NCBI RefSeq assembly: GCF_051857475.1
Contig: NZ_JBPZGZ010000001.1
Span: forward strand, 744,001 to 808,000
Reading direction: 5' to 3'
Length of the DNA: 64,000 nt
DNA from: Pelomonas sp051857475
GTDB lineage: Bacteria > Pseudomonadota > Gammaproteobacteria > Burkholderiales > Burkholderiaceae_C
Positions 42,906-52,062 of the stretch are shown piece by piece (position 1 is the first letter of the stretch; each line of letters opens with the position of its first letter). The translations under genes were made by a program, and so were the position numbers. Under the pieces are notes generated by a model that was not told the DNA's origin, did not search any database, and saw only the letters and a list, made by a program, of their open reading frames with translations.

Positions 42906-43514
42906 CTACCTCCCTGTGCGAACGGCTTCCGACGGCCGGATATCGGCCTTAAGAACCCGGGCCATCTGCTCCAGGGCACTGTCTCTCGCAGCGGCAGACT
43001 CCGCTGCGACGCAGTCGACCGGGATCCATACCGAATAGCCGCGAAGGTACGCGTCCATGGCGCTGAAGAGGACGCAGTTGTCAGCGGCGATGCCGGTGAC
43101 GATGAGGCGCTTGCAGCGGAGTTGGTCCAGAAGCAGGTCCAAAGGCGTGGCGTAGAAGGCTGAATGCCGCGGCTTCAGCAGCACGAAGTCGTCACGCTTG
43201 GGCGCCATCAACTTGGCGATCTTCCCGGCAATGCCAGGCGCGGCGCGGCAGTGCTGCCAAAGCGCCTTGAAGTCGGACGTCCATTGGCCATAGTTGTCGT
43301 TCGCATAGACGGTGCGCACCCCTTCGGCCGCGAGCCGTCGGCGCAAACTGGAGGTCTGCCTCGCCGCCTCCAGCGCCGATGGCGCTAACGCTGCGGCCCC
43401 GTCGAAGTCGAGGGGGTTCACGAAATCGACCAGCAGCAAGACCGTCTTGCTGGGCTCAAGGGCGTGTGTCCTGATCTTGCTCATGTCGGCACCGGGAGCC
43501 AACCGGCAAGTCAT
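42906..43514 (-). CDS. Isochorismatase-like cysteine hydrolase, 202 aa
   Basis: Catalytic triad positions are visible: Asp in VLLLVDFVNP, Lys in FVLLKPRHSAFYATP, Cys in TGIAADNCVLFSAMDA. The family includes nicotinamidases and related amidohydrolases; the substrate cannot be stated. GGGAGGGAAC precedes the first ATG. A second ATG (codon 11) is possible. It is separated from the DUF421 gene by 4 bp, so both are co-transcribed. Confidence 0.9.
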   Translation of the reverse strand: MTCRLAPGADMSKIRTHALEPSKTVLLLVDFVNPLDFDGAAALAPSALEAARQTSSLRRRLAAEGVRTVYANDNYGQWTSDFKALWQHCRAAPGIAGKIAKLMAPKRDDFVLLKPRHSAFYATPLDLLLDQLRCKRLIVTGIAADNCVLFSAMDAYLRGYSVWIPVDCVAAESAAARDSALEQMARVLKADIRPSEAVRTGR

Positions 43515-43583
43515 GTTCCCTCCCTAGAGCCGCGCTAGCACCGCACCGTTTGGGAGTTACGAACTGCCGCCGTAACTGCGGCC

Positions 43584-43591
43584 TTGTCTGA
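43584..43591 (+). promoter_or_regulatory. TTGTCTGA element upstream of the 75-aa gene
   Basis: TTGTCTGACA, 84 bases before the ATG at 43676, with GCTGCC 14 bases further downstream, the same arrangement as near 34774. It may be a -35/-10-like pair for an alternative sigma factor. Confidence 0.4.
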
Positions 43592-43675
43592 CATTGGGTC
43601 GTTTAGCGCTGCCTAACCTTGCATCGCGGCGCCACGAGGGCGCCCGCGTTTTTCCATCAACCATTGGAGATTCAC

Positions 43676-43903
43676 ATGCCCAACAGCAATCGCAATCAAG
43701 GTTCGGACAAGCAGCAAGGCAGCAACGACGGCGGCAGCCGCAGCGGCAATCAAGCGGGCTCTGGCAGCAGCGGCAGCGCTGGCCAGCAGGAGCAAAGCTC
43801 CCGCAGCGGTGGCAACCAGCACGGCGGCACGCAAGGCTCGACGCGCGGCGGATCGCATGAGCAGCACGTCAACGCCGGCAAGCAAAGCCACAAAAACAGC
43901 TGA
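43676..43903 (+). CDS. Low-complexity hydrophilic stress-type protein, 75 aa
   Basis: TTGGAGA before ATG at 43676. The product consists almost wholly of Gly, Ser, Gln, Asn and charged residues (GSDKQQGSNDGGSRSGNQAG, HEQHVNAGKQSHKN), predicted disordered. Similar KGG/GSN-rich small proteins act as general stress or desiccation-type proteins in other bacteria; that link is inferred. A strong hairpin follows. Confidence 0.65.
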   Translation: MPNSNRNQGSDKQQGSNDGGSRSGNQAGSGSSGSAGQQEQSSRSGGNQHGGTQGSTRGGSHEQHVNAGKQSHKNS

Positions 43904-43951
43904 GCTCTGACCGCCTGACGATCCGGCGCGAAACGACGCGCGCCGGTCGGG

Positions 43952-43985
43952 ACGCCGTGCCGCGCTGCATCCAGCGGCACGGCGT
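43952..43985 (+). terminator. Terminator hairpin (12-bp stem)
   Basis: ACGCCGTGCCGC pairs perfectly with GCGGCACGGCGT around a 10-base loop, followed by TTGCCCTT. The U-run is weak but the stem is strong. Confidence 0.6.
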
Positions 43986-44025
43986 TTGCCCTTGAGATCG
44001 ACACCCTCAATTGCTGGAGAGCACC

Positions 44026-44346
44026 ATGCCCAGAGGCGACAAATCCTCCTACACGGACAAGCAAAAACGCCAGGCCGAGCACATCGAAAGCGGCTATGAG
44101 CACCGCGGTGTGCCCAAGGACGAGGCCGAGCGCCGCGCCTGGGCCACCGTCAACAAGGAGACCGGCGGCGGCAAGAAGTCCGGCTCGGGCCGCGGTGAGG
44201 CCGAGAACCATGAGCCGTCTCGCAAGGGCGGCCGGACCGGCGGAGCCGCTTCGGCCAGCCGCACGGCCGCTGAACGCTCAGCGTCCGCCAAGAAGGCAGC
44301 GGCGACCCGCAAGCGCAATGCCGCAGCCCGCGGCGCCCACCACTGA
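44026..44346 (+). CDS. Small basic protein, 'plasmid stabilization protein'-like, 106 aa
   Basis: MPRGDKSSYTDKQKRQAEHI, EHRGVPKDEAERRAWATVNK, GGGKKSGSGR: this N-terminal ~60 residues is a well-conserved small domain often labelled plasmid stabilization protein without experimental basis. The C-terminal half is Ala/Arg/Lys-rich (AASASRTAAERSASAKKAAA) and may bind nucleic acid. GGAG stands before the ATG at 44026. It is followed 8 bp later by an alcohol dehydrogenase gene. Confidence 0.78.
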   Translation: MPRGDKSSYTDKQKRQAEHIESGYEHRGVPKDEAERRAWATVNKETGGGKKSGSGRGEAENHEPSRKGGRTGGAASASRTAAERSASAKKAAATRKRNAAARGAHH

Positions 44347-44354
44347 GGACAAGG

Positions 44355-45545
44355 ATGAAAGCGCTGACCTACCACGGCTCCAAGGATGTGCGCGTCGAGA
44401 CGGTGCCGGACCCGGTGATCTACGCCGACGACGACATCCTCCTGCGCATCACCGCGACGGCCATCTGCGGCTCGGACCTGCATATCTTCCGCGGCAAGAT
44501 CCCCGACATGAAGGCCGGGGACATCTTGGGCCACGAGTTCATGGGCATCGTCGAGGACGTCGGGCCGGGCGTGACCCGGTTGCGCAAGGGGGATCGCGTC
44601 GTCGTGCCGTTCACGATCTCCTGCGGCGATTGCATGTTCTGCAGTCGCAAGCTGTTTGCCGCGTGTGAAACCACGAATCCCGGTCGCGGCGCCATCTTGA
44701 ACAAGAAGGACATCCGCCCCGGGGCCGGTCTGTTCGGATACAGCCACCTCTACGGCGGCTACCCGGGCGGCCAAGCCGAATTCGTGCGCGTTCCCAAGGC
44801 CAACGTCGGCCCGCTGGTGATCCCCGATTCGACGCTGCGCGACGAGCAGGTGCTTTTCCTGTCCGACATCCTGCCCACCGGCTACCAGGCCGCAGTGAAC
44901 GCTGAGGTTGGTCCTGGCTCGAAGGTCGCCATCTTCGGGGCCGGCCCTGTGGGCCTCATGGCTGCCGCGAGCTGCCGCATGCTGGGCGCCGAGCAAATCT
45001 TCATGGTCGACCACCACCAGTACCGACTGGACTTTGCCGTGGCGACCTACGGCGTGGTGCCCATCAATTTCGACAATATCGACGACCCCGCAGCCTACAT
45101 CGTCGACGCCACCGGGCACCACGGCGTGGATGCCTCCATCGACGCGGTGGGCTTCGAGGCCAAGGGCAGCACGACAGAGACGGTGCTGACGACGATGAAG
45201 CTCGAAGGCTCAAGCGGTGCCGCGCTGCGCCAGGCCATTGCCGCTACTCGACGCGGCGGCATCGTCAGCGTCCCAGGGGTGTACGCGGGATTCATCCACG
45301 GCTTTCTGTTCGGCGACGCCTTCGAGAAGGGCCTCACCTTCAAGGGCGGCCAGACACATGCGCAGCGCTTCATGCCGGAGCTGCTTCAACAAATCTCCGC
45401 GGGCGTACTGCGACCCGAGGTGATTGTGACCCACAACCTGGCGCTGCAAGACGCCGCGCGCGGCTACGAGATCTTCAACGAGAAGCAGGAAGACTGCCGC
45501 AAGGTCATCCTGCGCCCCGGCGCTGCCAGCGTCTATCCGTCCTGA
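44355..45545 (+). CDS. Zinc-dependent alcohol dehydrogenase (formaldehyde dehydrogenase-like MDR), 396 aa
   Basis: Catalytic zinc site ICGSDLHIFRG and GHEFMGIVEDVG; structural zinc cysteines in ISCGDCMFCSRKLFAACE; NAD-binding KVAIFGAGPVGLMAAASCRM. The sequence from DPVIYADDDILLRI onward resembles the glutathione-independent formaldehyde dehydrogenase branch of medium-chain dehydrogenases. It probably detoxifies aldehydes or oxidises alcohols. It heads a same-strand run with two SDR genes. Confidence 0.92.
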   Translation: MKALTYHGSKDVRVETVPDPVIYADDDILLRITATAICGSDLHIFRGKIPDMKAGDILGHEFMGIVEDVGPGVTRLRKGDRVVVPFTISCGDCMFCSRKLFAACETTNPGRGAILNKKDIRPGAGLFGYSHLYGGYPGGQAEFVRVPKANVGPLVIPDSTLRDEQVLFLSDILPTGYQAAVNAEVGPGSKVAIFGAGPVGLMAAASCRMLGAEQIFMVDHHQYRLDFAVATYGVVPINFDNIDDPAAYIVDATGHHGVDASIDAVGFEAKGSTTETVLTTMKLEGSSGAALRQAIAATRRGGIVSVPGVYAGFIHGFLFGDAFEKGLTFKGGQTHAQRFMPELLQQISAGVLRPEVIVTHNLALQDAARGYEIFNEKQEDCRKVILRPGAASVYPS

Positions 45546-45552
45546 GGCAGCC

Positions 45553-46344
45553 ATGAGCACTGTTCCCCACCGCCCCATTGCCGTTGTAACGGGCGCTTCG
45601 TCCGGGATCGGCCGAGAGCTGGCCCATTTGCTCGCCAAGGACGGCTACGACCTGTTCCTGGCCGCCGATCAGGGGCCGCTCGACGAAGTCGCCGCCCACA
45701 TGCGCACCCACGGCGGTCACGTCGAGGCCATCCACGCGGATCTGGCGACCGCGGAGGGTGTTGCCCAGCTCGTCGCGGCGGTCGGACAGCGGCCGGTGGC
45801 GGTGCTGATGGCCAATGCAGGGCATGGCCTCGGCCATGCTTTCATGCAGCAAGACTTCCAGCAGGTTCGTCATGTCATCGACACCAACATCACGGGCACG
45901 ATCGACCTAGTCCAGCAGATCGGCCAAGGCATGGTTCAGCGCCATGCCGGCCGCATCCTGGTTACGGGCTCGATCGCGGGCCTGATGCCGGGAAGTTTCC
46001 AGGCGGTCTACAACGGCACCAAGGCCTTCATCGACTCGTTCTGCTACGCCTTGCGAAATGAGCTGAAGGACTCGGGCGTGACGGTGACCTGCCTGATGCC
46101 GGGCGTCACCGACACCGAATTCTTCGAGCGCGCCGACCTGATGGACACCAAAGTCGGGACGGGCAAGAAGGCCGACCCGGCCGACGTGGCTCGTGCGGGA
46201 TACGAGGCGATGCTCGATGGCGATGCCGACGTCGTTGCAGGTTGGAAGAACAAGCTGCAGGCCATTCTGGCGAACGTGACGCCAGCGCCCGTGCTGGCGG
46301 AACAGCATCGCAAGATCGCGGAGCCGGGATCGGCGGACAAATAG
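45553..46344 (+). CDS. Short-chain dehydrogenase/reductase, 263 aa
   Basis: Classical SDR: IAVVTGASSGIGRELAHLLA (TGxxxGIG cofactor motif), LMANAGHGLG in place of NNAG, catalytic Ser in ILVTGSIAGLMPG, and YNGTKAF (Y-x-x-x-K). C-terminal part ends in a helical segment. Substrate unknown. It starts 7 bp after the alcohol dehydrogenase gene. Confidence 0.92.
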   Translation: MSTVPHRPIAVVTGASSGIGRELAHLLAKDGYDLFLAADQGPLDEVAAHMRTHGGHVEAIHADLATAEGVAQLVAAVGQRPVAVLMANAGHGLGHAFMQQDFQQVRHVIDTNITGTIDLVQQIGQGMVQRHAGRILVTGSIAGLMPGSFQAVYNGTKAFIDSFCYALRNELKDSGVTVTCLMPGVTDTEFFERADLMDTKVGTGKKADPADVARAGYEAMLDGDADVVAGWKNKLQAILANVTPAPVLAEQHRKIAEPGSADK

Positions 46345-46376
46345 CCCGCGTTGTTCACCCACCAGAAAGTAAAGCC

Positions 46377-47288
46377 ATGCCATCAGCCAAGCCCGCCGAA
46401 CGCGACACGGCGCTCAAAGACCCGCAGGATGCCTATCCCCGTCCGCCCTTCGCGAGGCAAGAACAGCCTCGCCCGGGTTTGGCATGCCGGATGGATCCTC
46501 GGCCCGATCACGGAGAAGACAGCTACGTCGGCTCGGGCCGCCTGAGAGGGCGCAAGGCGCTCATCACGGGCGGCGATTCGGGCATCGGCCGCGCCGCTGC
46601 GATCGCCTTCGCGCGGGAAGGTGCGGATGTCGCTTTTGGGTATCTCCCTGAGGAGGATGAAGACGCAGCCGAGGTCGTCAGCCTCATCGAGGCCGCAGGC
46701 CAGAAGGCGATTCCTCTCCCCGGCGACATCCAGTCAGAGGAGTTCTGCCAGCAGCTGGTGGCCGCTGCCGTCGAGAAGCTCGGCGGGTTGGACATCCTGG
46801 TGAACAACGCGGCCTACCAGCAGGCCCATGAAAGCTTCGCCGACATCAGCACCGAGTCCTTCGACGCGACCTTCAAGACCAACGTCTACGCGCTGTTCTG
46901 GATCACCAAGGCCGCATTGCCGCATCTCAAGCCGGGTTCCACGATCGTCAATACCGCATCCATCAACACCTACGACCCTTCGGAGGTACTGTTCGACTAC
47001 GCTGCCACCAAGGCGGCGATCGGATCCTTCACCAAGTGCTTGGCCAAGCAACTCAGCGGCAAGGGCATCCGGGTGAACGCCGTGGCACCCGGGCCGTACT
47101 GGACGCCGCTTCAGCCGTCCGGTGGCCAGCCGCCCGACAAGCTGCCGGACTTCGGATCCGACACGCCCCTGGGACGCCCGGGTCAACCCGCAGAAATCGC
47201 ACCCCTGTACGTGCTGCTGGCTTCGTCGGAGTCGCCATTCACCAGCGGTGAGATTTTCGCAAGCACCGGTGGCAAGCCAGCCAATTGA
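46377..47288 (+). CDS. SDR-family general stress oxidoreductase (YhdG/YdaD-type), 303 aa
   Basis: An SDR with a ~45-residue N-terminal extension (DPQDAYPRPPFARQEQPRPG) like B. subtilis YdaD/YhxC stress proteins. Cofactor motif ALITGGDSGIGRAAAIAFAR, DILVNNAAYQQ, catalytic S-x(n)-Y-x-x-x-K in NTASINTYDPSEVLFDYAAT KAA, and C-terminal RPGQPAEIAPLYVLLASSES. Start ATG at 46377 lacks a strong SD. Likely NADP(H)-dependent. Confidence 0.92.
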   Translation: MPSAKPAERDTALKDPQDAYPRPPFARQEQPRPGLACRMDPRPDHGEDSYVGSGRLRGRKALITGGDSGIGRAAAIAFAREGADVAFGYLPEEDEDAAEVVSLIEAAGQKAIPLPGDIQSEEFCQQLVAAAVEKLGGLDILVNNAAYQQAHESFADISTESFDATFKTNVYALFWITKAALPHLKPGSTIVNTASINTYDPSEVLFDYAATKAAIGSFTKCLAKQLSGKGIRVNAVAPGPYWTPLQPSGGQPPDKLPDFGSDTPLGRPGQPAEIAPLYVLLASSESPFTSGEIFASTGGKPAN

Positions 47289-47312
47289 ACGCTCACCTTC
47301 AAAGGAACAGCC

Positions 47313-47618
47313 ATGGCAACCAGCTCCCAACCTCCGATGCCCTCGAGGGACGGTGACGGCGAACCCGACGAAGCGGCGGCTCCCGGACCTCTGCATGCAG
47401 CACTGGACCACGCCAGCCAGTTGGGCGCTGACGCCACGTCGAGCCTGCGCGAAGGTATCGCGTCGGCGCGTGAGACCCTGACCGAGTGCGCCGAAGAGCT
47501 TCGCGACATGACGCAGGAGCGCATCGAGATTGCTCGATCCAACGTGAGGGCGCGTCCGCTGGTCGCAGTGGCGACCGCCTTCGCGCTGGGCATGCTGGTG
47601 GGCCGCCTCTGTAGATAG
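47313..47618 (+). CDS. DUF883/ElaB-like membrane-anchored small protein, 101 aa
   Basis: A helical amphipathic stretch (SLREGIASARETLTECAEEL) followed by a C-terminal membrane segment RPLVAVATAFALGMLVGRLC, as in ElaB/YqjD/DUF883 proteins that tether to the inner membrane and bind ribosomes in stationary phase. Length is usual. AAAGGAAC stands before ATG. Confidence 0.82.
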   Translation: MATSSQPPMPSRDGDGEPDEAAAPGPLHAALDHASQLGADATSSLREGIASARETLTECAEELRDMTQERIEIARSNVRARPLVAVATAFALGMLVGRLCR

Positions 47619-47635
47619 CGCAAGCTGACATTTCA

Positions 47636-50171
47636 TTGGGCCGGCACCGCCGTGGTTTCTTGAAATCGACTGAATCCTCCAGAGATTTGTCGGGATTCGT
47701 GCGCGTGCGCGGCGCGCGTGAGCACAACCTGAAGAACGTCGACGTCGACGTGCCCCGCGACGCGCTGGTAGTGTTCAGTGGTGTGTCGGGCTCGGGCAAG
47801 TCGTCATTGGCCTTCGCCACCATTTATGCCGAGGCGCAGCGGCGCTACTTCGAATCCGTCGCGCCCTATGCGCGCCGACTCATCGACCAGGTCGGCGTGC
47901 CAGCTGTCGACTCCATCGACGGCCTGCCGCCGGCCGTGGCCCTGCAGCAGCAGCGCGGGACGCCCAGCGCACGCTCGTCGGTCGGCAGCGCCACATCGCT
48001 GTCCAGCCTCCTGCGCATGCTGTACTCGCGCGTCGGGCACTACCCGGCCAGGCGGCCCATGCTGTATGCGGAGGACTTTTCGCCGAACACGCCCCAAGGT
48101 GCATGCCCGACCTGCCACGGCCTCGGCCGCGTCTACGAGGTCAACGAGGCCTCCATGGTGCCAGATCCCTCGCTCACCATCCGCGAGCGTGCCGTGGCCG
48201 CGTGGCCTCCAGCCTGGCATGGGCAGAACCTGCGCGACATCCTCGTCACGCTGGGCCATGACGTCGACAAGCCCTGGCGGGATTTGCCGAAGAAGGTGCG
48301 CGACTGGATCCTGTTCACCGAGGAGCAGCCCACCGTCCCTGTCTACGCGGGCTTCACGCCCGCTGAGACCCGCGCCGCGCTGAAAAGCAAGATGGAGCCC
48401 AGCTACCAGGGCACCTTCATGGGCGCGCGCAAGTACGTGCTGCATACCTTCGCCACCACCCAGAGCGCGCTGATGAAGCGCCGCGTGGCCCGCTACATGA
48501 TCGCCAGCAACTGCCCCACCTGTGATGGCAAGCGGCTCAAGCGCGAGGCGCTGTCGGTGACCTTCGCGGGGCTGGACATCGGCGAGATGGCGAGCATGCC
48601 CCTGCGCAACCTGGCCCTGGCGCTGGCACCCGCCGCACGAGGCGACGCCCACGGGAGCGCGGGCCACGGCATCAGCAAGGCGACCTCACGTGCGCACACC
48701 GCGCAGCGCGTGGCCGCCGGCGGCAAAGCCCACGCCGCCGCGCCGGACGTGCGGCGCACGCCCGAGCAGTCCGAAGAGAAGCGCATCGCGGCGCAGCGGC
48801 TGGCGCAGGACATGCTGGCGCGCATCACTACGCTCAACGAGCTGGGCCTGGGCTATCTGTCACTGGACCGCGGCACCCCCACGCTGTCGTCCGGAGAGCT
48901 GCAGCGCCTGCGGCTGGCCACGCAGATCCGCTCCAACCTGTTTGGCGTCATCTACGTGCTCGACGAGCCCTCCGCCGGCCTGCACCCCGCAGACGGCGAG
49001 GCCCTGCTGGGCGCGCTAAAAGACCTGAAGGAAGCCGGCAACTCGCTCTTCATCGTGGAGCATGATGTGGAGCTGATGCGAGAGGCGGACTGGCTGGTGG
49101 ACGTGGGGCCCGACGCCGGCGAGCGCGGCGGCGAGGTGCTTTACAGCGGGCCGCCGGCCGGTCTGAAAGCGGTGGCGGCTTCGCGAACGGGGACCTATCT
49201 CTTCCCCAAGGCCCGGCCACAGCGGCCGCCGCGCCGCGAGCCTGGGAATTGGCTCAAGCTGGCCGGCGTCACGCGCAACAACCTGCGCGGACTCGATGTC
49301 GAGTTCCCGCTCGGCTGCTTCGTGGCAGTCACGGGCATCTCAGGCTCCGGCAAGTCCAGCCTGGTGAGCCAGGCGCTGGTGGATCTCGTGGGCCAGGCCC
49401 TGGGGCATGAGCCGCCGCTACCCGACGCCGAGGAGGACGATGACCCCGACATCGCGGCCCGCGAGGTCACGCACGGCCACATTGTCGCTGGCGCCGAGCA
49501 CATCCGCCGCATGGTGAAGGTGGATCAGAAGCCCATTGGACGCACGCCGCGTTCTAACCTGGCGACCTACCTGTGAGGGCGAAGGTTTCGTCAGCGTCGA
49601 GCTGCTCTTCATGCCCAGCGTGTACGCGCCGTGCCCGACCTGCCATGGCGCGCGCTACAACGAGGCGACGCTGAAGGTCCGACTGCGCGAGCAGACCATC
49701 GCCGACGTACTTCGCATGACGGTGGATGAAGCGGCCGCATTCTTCGTCAACGACGCGGTGTTGGCCCGGCCGCTGACGCTGCTCCAACAGATCGGTCTGG
49801 GCTATCTGCGCCTGGGCCAGCCTGCCACTGAACTGTCCGGCGGCGAGGCCCAGCGGATCAAGCTCGCAACCGAGTTGCAGCGCGCCCAGCGCGGCCAGAC
49901 CTTGTACGTGCTGGATGAACCAACGACCGGGCTGCATCCATCGGATGTGGACAAGCTGCTGACGCAGTTGAACAGCCTGGTGGACGCGGGCAATACCGTG
50001 GTTGTCGTGGAGCACGAGATGCGGGTCGTGGCCGCCAGCGATTGGGTCATCGATGTCGGGCCAGGCGCCGGGGCCGAGGGTGGCCGCATCGTCTGCGCCG
50101 GTACACCCGACGCGGTTGCGCTGGCACCGGAGAGCCGTACCGGACGCTACATCGCCAGGGCGCTGCGCTAG
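47636..50171 (+). pseudogene. UvrA paralogue broken by an internal deletion
   Basis: The first part (47636-49576, 646 codons from a TTG) has FVRVRGAREHNLKNVDVDVP, GVSGSGKSSLAF, CPTCHGLGRVYEV, the first-domain signature TLSSGELQRLRLATQI, LDEPSAGLHP, and the second Walker A GISGSGKSSLVSQ. It reads IGRTPRSNLATY and then hits a stop. The rest (to 50171), in the +1 frame, has CEGEGFVSVELLFMPSVYAP CPTCHGARYNE, LSGGEAQRIKLATEL and LDEPTTGLHP. About 38 codons, including one zinc Cys, are missing at ~49570. No good start exists; the true start may be the GTG at 47698 (FVRVRG). Confidence 0.85.
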
Positions 50172-50254
50172 TCAAGTGCATTACGGCGTCGCTCTCGCAG
50201 GTGGCCGCCGCAACGGAGCTTACGGCAGCGTTTCCGTTGATCCCTCGCGCGGCC

Positions 50255-50262
50255 TTGTCCGA
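50255..50262 (+). promoter_or_regulatory. TTGTCCGA element upstream of the iron permease-like gene
   Basis: GCGGCCTTGTCCGATAGGCA, 93 bases before the GTG at 50356. It matches the elements at 34774 and 43584 in the core but lacks the GCTGCC part. Confidence 0.35.
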
Positions 50263-50355
50263 TAGGCACACAAGGTGCAGTCATGTAGCTTGAATAGGCA
50301 ACCCGGCGGGCCTGCCCCAAGCAGGCGCTGGCCGGCCGCATCCCAAGGAGGTTAC

Positions 50356-50928
50356 GTGGACATTTCCCAGAACAAGCCCGCAGTGGTTTCCGATGGCGGC
50401 AACGGCGATTCGTTGGGCGCGATGCCCAGCACGAACACGGCCGCGTACGCGACCAGATCGACGTTGCTCACGTATTTCGATCACTTCGCGTCGGCGGTGA
50501 CACGTTGGTGTGGCTCCCCCCTGGCGTTCTGTGCCGCGCTGGCGATGATTGCTGGATGGGCCTTGCTGGGGCCGCTCTATCAGTTTTCTGAGAATTGGCA
50601 GCTCGTGGTCAATACCGGCACGACCATCGTCACCTTCCTGATGGTGTTCCTCATCCAGCAGAGCCAAAACAAGGACAGCGTCGCCCTGCATCTCAAGCTC
50701 AACGAACTCTTGGCAGCTCACCGAAGTGCGAGCAACCGCATGATTGGCATCGAGACCTTGGATGAGCAGGACCTGCGTGAGGTGGCCGCCTTCTATGCGC
50801 GACTGGCGGAGCGCGCCAAGACGGCCGGCCCGGCCAAGGAGATTCACTCGATCGATGAGGAGGGCATGCCGACCAGCGTGTGCACCGGGACCTCCTCACC
50901 GACAACGGATACAGACAGCGGCCGTTGA
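50356..50928 (+). CDS. Low-affinity iron permease-family membrane protein, 190 aa
   Basis: GTG start at 50356 preceded by AAGGAGG. After ~40 polar residues comes the family core: LTYFDHFASAVTRWCGSPLA FCAALAMIAGWALLGPLYQF and TGTTIVTFLMVFLIQQSQNK DSVALHLKLNELLAAHR. These two helices and the IQxxQNxDxxAxxxKLDEL pattern define the Fe_perm-type family. Iron transport is proven only for distant yeast Fet4, so the real role here is uncertain. Confidence 0.88.
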   Translation: MDISQNKPAVVSDGGNGDSLGAMPSTNTAAYATRSTLLTYFDHFASAVTRWCGSPLAFCAALAMIAGWALLGPLYQFSENWQLVVNTGTTIVTFLMVFLIQQSQNKDSVALHLKLNELLAAHRSASNRMIGIETLDEQDLREVAAFYARLAERAKTAGPAKEIHSIDEEGMPTSVCTGTSSPTTDTDSGR

Positions 50929-50952
50929 GGCAACCAGGCGGAGCCGAGGAAG

Positions 50953-51513
50953 ATGTCCAAGTGCATCATGCTCATTCGACACGCGGAGAAGCCGGGTCAG
51001 GGGCACGAGGGCATTGACAGGGTGGGAAGGCCCGATGACCGGTCATTAAGCCTGGCCGGCTGGCTTCGCGCTGGTGCCCTGGTGCCATACTTTGCATCGC
51101 TAGCCGATCGCATCCATGCTCGGCTGGTGTGCAGGCCGGAACACATTTTCGCGGCGCGCGCGACGTCCATGCATCCATCGACGCGCCCGCGAGACACCGT
51201 GCAGCCGCTCGCTGACGTGTTGGGCCTGTCCGTCGACGAGCGATGGTCGGACGAAGACTCGTTGGACAGGTTTGCCGAGACGCTCAGAAACTTCGAGGTG
51301 CCCGTCTTGGTCTGCTGGCGCCACGACTACCTGCCGGCATTGGCCAGGGCGATTCTGAGGGACGTAGGCGTGCCGGAGGCGTGGCCGGACGAGAGGTTCG
51401 ATCTGATCTGGTCAATCCGGCGCGACAGCGATGGCTGGGCGTTTCTGCAGGTGCCGCAGCTGCTGCTGGCGGGAGACCGGGTCGATGTGATTGATGTCGA
51501 TCAGCGCCAATAG
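50953..51513 (+). CDS. Histidine phosphatase family protein, 186 aa
   Basis: N-terminal IMLIRHAEKPGQG carries the catalytic R-H-A/G motif of the phosphoglycerate-mutase-like superfamily. DRSLSLAGWLRAGALVPYF and VLVCWRHDYLPALARAIL supply the second His. Substrate unknown. Its 3' end overlaps by 13 bp the end of the convergent small lipoprotein gene. Confidence 0.87.
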   Translation: MSKCIMLIRHAEKPGQGHEGIDRVGRPDDRSLSLAGWLRAGALVPYFASLADRIHARLVCRPEHIFAARATSMHPSTRPRDTVQPLADVLGLSVDERWSDEDSLDRFAETLRNFEVPVLVCWRHDYLPALARAILRDVGVPEAWPDERFDLIWSIRRDSDGWAFLQVPQLLLAGDRVDVIDVDQRQ

Positions 51514-51644
51514 GTGGCGCTAGCAACCGGGCCGAGCTGTGCGAGCGACTTGTCCGGCAGCTGCGTCTCGTGCTGACATGCCGTGAGAACGGCGGCCGCG
51601 ATTGCCGCGACCGCCATCGCTTGAAGCAGTTGCCTGGGTTTCAT
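51501..51644 (-). CDS. Small lipoprotein, 47 aa
   Basis: Encodes MKPRQLLQAMAVAAIAAAVL TAC followed by QHETQLPDKSLAQLG: a signal peptide with a lipobox (L-T-A-C) and a mature part of only ~25 residues. It resembles entericidin-type small lipoproteins in plan, though not clearly in sequence. No strong SD. Tail-to-tail overlap with the histidine phosphatase gene. Confidence 0.65.
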   Translation of the reverse strand: MKPRQLLQAMAVAAIAAAVLTACQHETQLPDKSLAQLGPVASATYWR

Positions 51645-51699
51645 GGGGCGCTTCGCTCAGCGTTTGGCGATTGATATTCGTGGCCCCGCGCGGCGTTGT

Positions 51700-52062
51700 T
51701 CAGCGCACCCAGGGAGAACCGTAGTAGTCGTAGACGCCGCGGCCGTAGTCGTCGGTGTATTCCGGTTCGTCGTCCTTCGCGTACTTCGGCGCGCCTTCGA
51801 GCTGCTCCTTGGTCAGGTCGACGACATAGCCGTCCTTACCGTTGTCGTACTGCAGCTTGCCCCACGGCAGCGGGTACAGGTCGGTGCCCATGCCGAGGAA
51901 GCCACCAAACTCCAAGGCTGCGTAGCGCACTTGGCCGCTGGCCTTGTCGATGACGAGGTCATCGATCGAGCCCAGCTTGTCGCCGTTGAGGCCGTAGACG
52001 TTGGTGCCTTCCACCTTGGAAGACGAAATGGTCGAGCTCGGGATGTTCATTTCAGGTTGCAT
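51700..52062 (-). CDS. PRC-barrel domain protein, 120 aa
   Basis: Start MQPEMNIPS at 52062 follows AGGAG by six bases; an upstream in-frame ATG (52092) has no SD. PRC-barrel pattern: GTNVYGLNGDKLGSIDDLVI DKASGQVRYAALEFGGFLGM, DLYPLPWGKLQYD, YVVDLTKEQLEGAPKY. Such stand-alone PRC-barrel proteins are common in stress clusters. The C-terminal tail is acidic and Tyr-rich. Upstream at 52154-52180 is an inverted repeat GCGCCTA/TAGGCGC. Confidence 0.9.
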   Translation of the reverse strand: MQPEMNIPSSTISSSKVEGTNVYGLNGDKLGSIDDLVIDKASGQVRYAALEFGGFLGMGTDLYPLPWGKLQYDNGKDGYVVDLTKEQLEGAPKYAKDDEPEYTDDYGRGVYDYYGSPWVR

